From JBFWQM01 sp050249455 (GTDB taxonomy: Bacteria > Pseudomonadota > Alphaproteobacteria > MPNO01 > VGEU01): a stretch of DNA of 22,161 nt. The first letter of the stretch is position 1. Each line of letters begins with the position of its first letter. Location: assembly GCA_050249455.1 (NCBI GenBank), contig JBFWQM010000070.1, positions 1-22,161 of the forward strand, in the 5' to 3' direction. The notes under the pieces are model-generated. The model was not told where the DNA came from. It made no database searches and saw only the letters and a program-made list of their open reading frames with translations. The position numbers and the translations under genes were made by a program. Positions 17,208 to 22,161 of this stretch are shown here, in pieces.

Positions 17208-17270
17208 CGTGTCCTCCGTCCGTTGGGAAGGCGCATGGTGGCCGAGCCGCGGCGGCGCCGCAAGCCGCGC

Positions 17271-18548
17271 TCAGCGGCCGCGCGGCGCCTCCAGCACGGC
17301 GGCGCGACGCCACAGGCCGGGGCCGACCGCCGCGACCAGCGCCAGCGACAGGCCCGCCCCGGCGGCGAAGCCGATGCGGAAGCCGTAGTGCTCCGCCACC
17401 CAGCCGATGACGAGGACGCCGATCGCCTGCGCGCCGATGATGAGCGCGAAGTAGACGCTGATGACCCGCGCGCGGAAGGCGTTGTCGGTGATGTGCTGGA
17501 CCAGCGACTGCGAGGCGATGCCGCACACCACCAGCCCGCCGCCGACCAGCGCCATGAACGCCGCCGAAAGCCAGAAGTCGTCGGCCACCGAGAACGCCGC
17601 CAATGCCGCCGAGGCGCCGGCCGCGGCGGCGACCAGCATGCGCGTCGCCCCGCTCAGCCGGCCGCGCAGCGCCATCATCGCCGACAGGCACAGCGCGCCC
17701 ATGCCCGAGGCGGCGATCAGGGTGCCGACCCCGTCGGTGCCGCGGTCGAACACCGCGACCGCGTAGCCCGGCAGCAGGTCGACGTAGGGCCGGGCCAGCA
17801 GCGACACGCCGCACCACAAGACGATCACCCCGCGCATCTGCCGGTTGCCCAGCGTGTAGCGCAGTCCCTCCATCACGTCGGCGATGAACCGCGAACCCTC
17901 GCTGCGCTTCGGCGGCCGGTCGCGCATCCGCGCGCGCAGGATGGCGACCAGGAGGCCCACCATCGTCGCGCCGTAGAGCACGAACACCAGCCCCGGCGCC
18001 ATCGCGCCGAACTGGCGCTCGCCCAGCGTCAGCAGCACCGCGCACAGCATCGGCCCGGTGAACGAGGCGGTGTAGAACGTCGTGGAGTTGAGCGCGATCG
18101 CCGCCGACATGCGCTCCGGCCCGACCATGAGCTGGATCAGCACCTGGCGGACCGGGAAGTCGAACGCCTGCGCGCACCCCAGGGCGACCACGAAGGCGGC
18201 CAGCAGCAGCGGCGTCATCAGGTGGGCGAAGGTCAGCCCGCCCATCGCGGCGGTCAGCGCGACGGTGACCAGGGCGGCGGCGATCGCGGTGCGCCGGATG
18301 CCGGCGCGGTCGGCGATGGCCCCGGCGATCGGTCCCAGCGCCATCTGCGGCACCGCATAGAGGAAGCCCACCAGGCCCAGCCACGCCGGCGACTGGGTCA
18401 GGTGGAAGACCAGCACCCCCACCGCCATGCGGTGCATCCACACCCCGTTGGCCGAGAAGACGTGGCTGTACCAGTAGACGCGGTAGTCGCGCGCCGACAG
18501 CGCGCGGCCGATCCCGCCGAACAAGGACGCGGTATGGGGCGATGGCAT
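17271..18548 (-). CDS. MFS transporter of the EntS-like (MFS_3) type
   Basis: This is a 12-helix major facilitator of 425 residues in the group that includes the enterobactin exporter EntS. Recognisable parts are the N-terminus ALSARDYRVYWYSHVFSANG, where a short amphipathic piece precedes helix 1; LVGFLYAVPQMALGPIAGAI with ADRAGIRR, motif A; FDFPVRQVLIQLMVGPERMS with AAIALNS, which is highly typical of this group; and FRARVISVYF around helix 10. It probably exports a small molecule, but the substrate is unknown. It is the promoter-proximal gene of the MFS-SDR-DUF2817 run. Its start at 18548 has no clear Shine-Dalgarno site. Confidence 0.92.
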   Translation of the reverse strand: MPSPHTASLFGGIGRALSARDYRVYWYSHVFSANGVWMHRMAVGVLVFHLTQSPAWLGLVGFLYAVPQMALGPIAGAIADRAGIRRTAIAAALVTVALTAAMGGLTFAHLMTPLLLAAFVVALGCAQAFDFPVRQVLIQLMVGPERMSAAIALNSTTFYTASFTGPMLCAVLLTLGERQFGAMAPGLVFVLYGATMVGLLVAILRARMRDRPPKRSEGSRFIADVMEGLRYTLGNRQMRGVIVLWCGVSLLARPYVDLLPGYAVAVFDRGTDGVGTLIAASGMGALCLSAMMALRGRLSGATRMLVAAAAGASAALAAFSVADDFWLSAAFMALVGGGLVVCGIASQSLVQHITDNAFRARVISVYFALIIGAQAIGVLVIGWVAEHYGFRIGFAAGAGLSLALVAAVGPGLWRRAAVLEAPRGR

Positions 18549-18599
18549 CAGTTAAAGCGGCTCAGGGTGCGGGGGCTTGGTGGTCGCACATTGGCGGCG

Positions 18600-18627
18600 A
18601 GCATACGCCTTGGGACGGCGCTGTCGA
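18600..18627 (-). promoter_or_regulatory. Likely promoter of the MFS-SDR-DUF2817 run
   Basis: On the minus strand TCGACA (18627-18622, five of six to the -35 consensus), 16 bases, then TATGCT (18605-18600, four of six to the -10). It lies between the long inverted repeat and the MFS start, with a predicted leader of about 45 bases. This suggests the MFS gene starts a new transcript. Found by eye only. Confidence 0.45.
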
Positions 18628-18656
18628 CGGTTGGCGACGGCAATCGATGGAGCCGG

Positions 18657-18739
18657 CCCCCTCCCTCCAACCCCCTCCCGCGAGGGGAGGGGGGAGACGC
18701 TAACCCCCTCCCCTCGCGGGAGGGGGTTGGGGGAGGGGG
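18657..18739. repeat. Long GC-rich inverted repeat of dispersed-palindrome type
   Basis: The arms at 18657-18693 and 18704-18739 are reverse complements over 36 bases with a single one-base insertion (27 contiguous perfect pairs). A ten-base spacer separates them. Each arm also contains its own smaller palindrome (CTCCCGCGAG). Repeats of this style, C-rich blocks around a CGCGAG core, are scattered in many high-GC proteobacterial genomes and show up as PSREG or PRGEG strings when translated. It can fold into a very stable RNA hairpin in either direction and may end transcription from the upstream AKR-DUF6064 pair. Confidence 0.85.
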
Positions 18740-19431
18740 CGCCGCCGCGCGACGACTGTCGAGAGAATCGCAACCACCCCCGCCGTCGGCATCAGGAAGG
18801 CTTCCGCAGCCCCCATCGTCCACAGCGTCGCGCCGCCGACCGCGCACCACGCCAGCGGGACCGGCCACAGCAGCCACGCCGCCCGGCCGTGCGCGAGGGT
18901 CAGCGCGCCCAGGGTCGCGACCGCAGTGGGGTCGGGCATCGCGGCGAACACCTCAATCTGCGTCCACGGCCGGCCGCCGAGCGGCGCGACGAAAGGCATC
19001 GCGAGCAGCGCGGCCCCGATCAGGCCGAGACCGATCCGGCTGCGCGGTTCGGGGCCGATGCGGAAACCGACGCGGCCGGCAATGGCGCCGGCGCCGAGCA
19101 GCAGCGCCGCCTGCACGCCGAACCCGGCGGCGAACCAGCGCGCCGCCCAGTTGATCGTGTCGTAGCGTTCCAGCAGCCACGCCCAGCCGACCCACGCCCA
19201 CGCCAGCGCCAGGATCGCGCAGATGGCGCGGCCGGCCCAGTCGCGGTGCAGAAAGTCGCGGTGCAGAAAGTCGCGCCGGACGAACAGCAAGGCGACGATA
19301 GCGCCGCCCGCCGCCACGGCGAGCAGGTGTCCGGGCCAGACCGCCTGGTTGTAGAGCTCGACCAGGCGCCAGTAGGTGCGCGGCGAGAACAGCAGGAAGT
19401 CGGAGAGGCGGTAGGTCCACCACTCCGCCAT
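18700..19431 (-). CDS. DUF6064 family membrane protein with repeat-encoded tail
   Basis: This is a 243-residue polytopic membrane protein matching DUF6064, with start MAEWWTYRLSDFLLFSPRTY then WRLVELYN. About six hydrophobic segments follow (near 33-51, 68-86, 97-118, 132-150, 168-200, 206-227). The function is not known. The ATG at 19431 overlaps the stop of the aldo/keto reductase gene as TGATG, so they are coupled. Residues 53-62 contain a tandem RDFLH duplication in the first loop. The last 12 residues (PLPQPPPARGGG) are encoded by one arm of the long palindrome, and the stop lies in its spacer, so the natural C-terminus has been replaced or extended by the repeat. Confidence 0.85.
   Translation of the reverse strand: MAEWWTYRLSDFLLFSPRTYWRLVELYNQAVWPGHLLAVAAGGAIVALLFVRRDFLHRDFLHRDWAGRAICAILALAWAWVGWAWLLERYDTINWAARWFAAGFGVQAALLLGAGAIAGRVGFRIGPEPRSRIGLGLIGAALLAMPFVAPLGGRPWTQIEVFAAMPDPTAVATLGALTLAHGRAAWLLWPVPLAWCAVGGATLWTMGAAEAFLMPTAGVVAILSTVVARRRPLPQPPPARGGG
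19239..19275. repeat. 15-bp in-frame tandem duplication
   Basis: The 15-base unit GTGCAGAAAGTCGCG occurs at 19246-19260 and again at 19261-19275. A seven-base partial copy (AGTCGCG) precedes it at 19239-19245. It lies inside the DUF6064 gene and encodes the repeated peptide RDFLH in a loop between the first two membrane segments. The copies are identical, pointing to a recent slippage event. Confidence 0.9.
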
Positions 19432-20366
19432 CACAGCGACGCGATGTGCTCGGCGATCCGCCGGCGCAGCGCCGCGTCGGGCAGGGGGTCGGCCGCGGCC
19501 GCCATGTTCTCGCGCGCATGCGCCGGCTGCGTCGTGGCGGGGATGGCGCAGGTGACGTCGGGGTGGGCCAGGATGAACTTGAGGATCGCCTGCGCCCAGG
19601 TCGTGCAGCCGATCTCCGCCGCCCACGCCGGCAGCGGGTGACGGGCGAGACCGCGGGTCAGCGCGCCCTCCTGGAACGGCCGGTTGACGAGCACCGCGAT
19701 GCCGCGCTCGCGCGCCAGCGGCAGGAGGCGGCGCTCCGCCTCGCGATCGACCGGGTTGTAGGTGAGCTGCACGAAGTCGAGCGTCTGCTCGCGCATCAGC
19801 TGCTCGACCGCGCGGTGGCGGCGGCCCTCGGAGGTGGTGATGCCGAGATAGCGGATGCGCCCGTCCGCCTTCATCTCCGCCAGCGTCGGCAGGTGGTCCT
19901 CCCACGCCAGCAGGTTGTGGACCTGCACCAGGTCGAGCCGCGGCACGCCCCAGCGCTCGCGCGAGGTCTCGATCTGCGCACGCCCGTTGCCGGCCGAGGA
20001 GGTCCACACCTTGTCGGCGGCGAACAGCCTCGGCGGCGCGCCGAGCCTGGCGAGGCCGTAGCCGACGGTCGCCTGCGACGAGCCGTACATGGGCGAGGAA
20101 TCGATCACCCGGCCGCCGGCGGCAAAGAACGCGCGCATCACCTCGGCGCTGCTGTCGCGCGCCACGGGATCGTTGCCGACGTTGAAGGTGATCCAGGTGC
20201 CCAGCCCGACCGCCGGGATCGTCTCGCCGGAGGAGGGGATCCGCCGGGTCATCACCGCCGCCTGCGTCTGCGCGGCGGCGAAGCCGCCCGGCAGCGCCGC
20301 GGCGCCCGCGGCGGCGGCCAGCGCGCGCAGCGCCGCGCGGCGCCCGAGCCTTGGGGTCGAAGTCAT
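19431..20366 (-). CDS. Aldo/keto reductase with Tat-like signal sequence
   Basis: This is a 311-residue aldo/keto reductase, (beta/alpha)8 barrel, which would reduce a carbonyl with NAD(P)H. The tetrad is present: Asp89 and Tyr94 (DSSPMYG), Lys119 (ADKVW) and His150 (VQVHN). The N-terminus has a twin-arginine segment (LGRRAALRAL) and a hydrophobic stretch ending in FAAAQTQ, so it may be exported folded with its cofactor or be a weak Tat substrate. A GGGAGGG site precedes the ATG at 20366; an upstream in-frame start at 20435 is less likely. The downstream DUF6064 gene overlaps its stop. It diverges from the small exported protein at 20456 across 89 bases. Confidence 0.92.
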   Translation of the reverse strand: MTSTPRLGRRAALRALAAAAGAAALPGGFAAAQTQAAVMTRRIPSSGETIPAVGLGTWITFNVGNDPVARDSSAEVMRAFFAAGGRVIDSSPMYGSSQATVGYGLARLGAPPRLFAADKVWTSSAGNGRAQIETSRERWGVPRLDLVQVHNLLAWEDHLPTLAEMKADGRIRYLGITTSEGRRHRAVEQLMREQTLDFVQLTYNPVDREAERRLLPLARERGIAVLVNRPFQEGALTRGLARHPLPAWAAEIGCTTWAQAILKFILAHPDVTCAIPATTQPAHARENMAAAADPLPDAALRRRIAEHIASL

Positions 20367-20455
20367 GCGGCGCCCTCCCGGATCGACGGCCTGCATCGTA
20401 TATAGGGAAAGGACGCCGGCGGCATCCTGCCGCAAGGCGAAACCGGGGGACCGTC

Positions 20456-20920
20456 ATGAACCTGTTCCGACTCGCCGCGGCCGCGGTGCTGGTGGTATCG
20501 GCCGCGGCCGGGCCCGCGGCGGCGCAGGGGGCCTTCGCCGGCGCGTGGCGGGTGGAGGGCGTGCGCCCCGCGCCATGGCTCGACGGGCCGGCGGCCCAGG
20601 CGGTGCGCGGCGACCTGGCGATCGACCGCGCCACCGTGACGTTCCACCCCGGACGGGTGGAGGGCCCGCGCCCGCTGGCCTGCCGCGCGGTGAAGTACGA
20701 AGTGAAGCAGGTCGAAGCCGGCTACCTGTTCCAGGGCGGCCTCACCGACCCGCCGCGCCAGGCCGCGGCGCTCGGCTTTTCCGCCGGGCCGATTATGAAC
20801 ATGACCACCTATTGCGGCGACGACACCGCCGACACCGAGATCGACTATGCGCTGGTCGACCCCGGGACGGCGGTGTTCGCGCTCGACAACGTCATCTACC
20901 GTCTCCGGAAGGTCCGCTAG
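20456..20920 (+). CDS. Small exported protein of unknown function
   Basis: The ATG at 20456 follows GGGGGA at suitable spacing and gives 154 residues. The signal peptide is clear (MNLFRLAAAAVLVVSAAAGP, cleavage near AAAQ-G at about 24). The mature part begins FAGAWRVEGVRPAPWLD and resembles a small beta-barrel or lipocalin-like exported protein, with two cysteines (LACRAV and TYCGDD) that could form a disulfide. I do not recognise a named family. It diverges from the Tat-type aldo/keto reductase and is followed after 66 bases by tRNA-Arg on the same strand. Confidence 0.85.
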   Translation: MNLFRLAAAAVLVVSAAAGPAAAQGAFAGAWRVEGVRPAPWLDGPAAQAVRGDLAIDRATVTFHPGRVEGPRPLACRAVKYEVKQVEAGYLFQGGLTDPPRQAAALGFSAGPIMNMTTYCGDDTADTEIDYALVDPGTAVFALDNVIYRLRKVR

Positions 20921-20986
20921 GGCCGCCCCGGTTGAGCGGCGCAGGTGCGTCCGCTACCATGGCCGCGCCATCCGCCGCACCGGCAG

Positions 20987-21061
<75 letters not shown>

Positions 21062-21062
<1 letters not shown>

Positions 21063-21124
21063 TCCTGCTTCGCTCGCGAAGCGAGCTATGCAGGATGCCC
21101 TGCGAAGCCTTGGCGTAGCAGGGC
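21062..21124 (+). repeat. Two tandem hairpins directly behind tRNA-Arg
   Basis: The first hairpin has outer arms ATCCTGC (21062-21068) and GCAGGAT (21090-21096), enclosing an alternative inner stem GCTTCG-CTCG-CGAAGC (21067-21082). The second has arms GCCCTGC (21097-21103) and GCAGGGC (21118-21124). All stems are perfect. They may guide 3' processing or termination of the tRNA transcript, or be a dispersed repeat of the kind often found next to tRNA genes in alphaproteobacteria. Confidence 0.6.
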
Positions 21125-21155
21125 TGGTTCGAACGTCCTCCGCTCAAGCGCGCCA
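21123..21155 (+). repeat. Partial copy of the tRNA-Arg 3' end
   Basis: GCTGGTTCGAA at 21123-21133 repeats tRNA positions 21035-21045 exactly, and GCGCGCCA at 21148-21155 repeats the tRNA end at 21055-21062. The spacing is five bases longer than in the tRNA and the middle differs. It looks like a decayed duplicate of the T arm and CCA end, as left by tRNA-targeting integration or by a small duplication. Confidence 0.5.
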
Positions 21156-21184
21156 ATTCCGCGGGGCGACGATGCCCGGTCCGC

Positions 21185-22161
21185 TCAGCCGGCTTTCGCG
21201 GCGGCTCGCGCGTCGCGCGGCGCGGCCGGAAACGGCACCATCATCTGCCGCGCTTCGTCCCACAGCACGAACCGGAAGTTGCGCAGGCTGCGGCCAAGCG
21301 TCAGGACCGGCACGGACCGCAGCGCGGGAATCGCCTCATGGCACTCCTGCAGCCGATAGTTCGGTACGCGGGCATTGAGGTGGTGGACGTGGTGGTAGCC
21401 GATATTGCCGGTGAACCACTGCAGGACGCGCGGGAGCCTGAGGAACGAACTGCCGCGCAGCGCGGCGGCGATCACGTTCCAGGCATCCTGGCGCGCCCAC
21501 AGCGTGGTCTCGAAGCGGTGCTGCAGCGAGAACAGCCACACGCCGAACACCGCCGAGATGATCGAGATCGGAAGCTGCACGAGCAGAACCTCGGGGACCC
21601 CCAGCGCCCAGCCCAATGCGCCGTACACCGCGATCAGCGCCAGGTTGGTGAAGTGCACGGATCGGCGCTCCGTCCGCCACGACCGCGGCGTGTCGAACGG
21701 CGCGCGATAGAGCAGCAGGAACACCAGCGGCGGCAGCAGGATCAGCGACACGATCGGATGCCGGCTCGCGCGGTACCGCCGCCGCCGCCATCGCGGCAGC
21801 GCCTCGTACTCTGCCGTCGTCAGGCAGGTGGAATAGATGTCGGCGCCGCTGTGCCGGCGATCGAGATTGTTCCAGATGCCGTGATGGCCGGCGTGCTGCC
21901 GGCGCCAATTCCGATACGGCGTCAGCGTGACGAGGCTGCAAAGCATCCCGACCACGTCATTGGCCCGCCGCGAGTGGAAGAAAGATCCATGGCCGCAGTC
22001 ATGCTGGATGATGAAGATCCGCACCACGAAGCCGGCGGCGAGCACCGCGAGCGCCAGGGTGGCCCACGTCGACCAGCCGAGCGACAGGTACATCGCCGCG
22101 CACACCGCGATCAGCGGCAGGAACGAGTCGGCCAACTGGCGCAGGCTGCGGGCCAGGATGG
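21185..22161 (-). CDS. Membrane fatty-acid desaturase, 5' end cut by window edge
   Basis: This is an integral membrane di-iron desaturase of the acyl-lipid type. The three histidine boxes are present; numbered from the TTG at 22135 they are HDCGH (45-49), HAGHH (81-85) and HHVHH (248-252), with QHRFE before the third. Hydrophobic segments flank them in the usual 2+2 arrangement. The frame stays open to the right edge and reads ILARSLRQLADSFLPL, normal for the family before the first helix, so the true start lies outside and about 20-40 residues are missing. The stop is at 21185. It would introduce a double bond into fatty acyl chains, using oxygen and an electron donor. Confidence 0.93.
   Translation of the reverse strand, partial: ILARSLRQLADSFLPLIAVCAAMYLSLGWSTWATLALAVLAAGFVVRIFIIQHDCGHGSFFHSRRANDVVGMLCSLVTLTPYRNWRRQHAGHHGIWNNLDRRHSGADIYSTCLTTAEYEALPRWRRRRYRASRHPIVSLILLPPLVFLLLYRAPFDTPRSWRTERRSVHFTNLALIAVYGALGWALGVPEVLLVQLPISIISAVFGVWLFSLQHRFETTLWARQDAWNVIAAALRGSSFLRLPRVLQWFTGNIGYHHVHHLNARVPNYRLQECHEAIPALRSVPVLTLGRSLRNFRFVLWDEARQMMVPFPAAPRDARAAAKAG

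Noticed and set aside
18577..19641. Plus-strand 354-residue frame through the palindrome
   Set aside because: It translates the palindrome into PTPSREGRGE-like strings and then runs antisense to DUF6064. It has no independent support.
18700..20634. 644-residue minus frame covering the aldo/keto reductase and DUF6064
   Set aside because: The upstream part is a shadow of the reductase gene, which is in another frame with a full catalytic tetrad. Only the part from 19431 is real.

Overview
The window is high-GC bacterial DNA from what is most likely an alphaproteobacterium (Rhodospirillales or Hyphomicrobiales type). The pointers are heavily GC-biased codon use, a short gene for an NDUFS4-like complex I subunit directly behind a tRNA-Pro gene, a two-domain cold-shock protein, a BTLCP-type cysteine peptidase and a dispersed GC-rich palindromic repeat. 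No genus can be assigned from sequence alone.

Region 1 (1-7350, minus strand) is a carbon-monoxide-dehydrogenase-like molybdenum hydroxylase cluster. In transcription order it holds a small phage-CII-like regulator, coxG (SRPBCC domain with a membrane anchor), coxS (two [2Fe-2S] clusters), coxL (Mo-cytopterin subunit), coxM (FAD subunit), coxD (MoxR AAA+ ATPase) and coxE (VWA protein, running off the left edge). The large subunit has AYRGAGR and the order is S-L-M. Both are form II features, so the substrate may not be CO. A good sigma-70-like promoter lies in front of coxS and a clear intrinsic terminator lies between coxM and coxD.

Region 2 (7350-10655) holds a double cold-shock-domain protein with no in-frame ATG start, a gene-poor stretch with a strikingly AT-rich end, and a divergent pair made of an HxlR-type regulator and a Bcr/CflA drug exporter.

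Region 3 (10634-14672) holds a ThiXYZ-like ABC importer (ATPase, permease, NMT1/ThiY-like binding protein), an exported DUF192 protein, a small exported protein and a BTLCP-type peptidase split across two overlapping frames.

Region 4 (14896-20920) starts with tRNA-Pro(UGG) and the complex I accessory subunit. A minus-strand series follows: aldo/keto reductase with Tat-like signal, DUF6064 membrane protein, long inverted repeat, MFS exporter, SDR dehydrogenase and DUF2817 M14-like hydrolase. A small exported protein diverges from the reductase.

Region 5 (20987-22161) holds tRNA-Arg(UCU), two hairpins and a partial copy of the tRNA 3' end, then a membrane fatty-acid desaturase running off the right edge. 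I saw no CRISPR array, transposase, complete prophage or defence locus. The best candidates for something unusual are the form II cox cluster with its internal terminator and CII-like neighbour, the split peptidase, the palindrome used as coding sequence and the repeat cluster behind tRNA-Arg.
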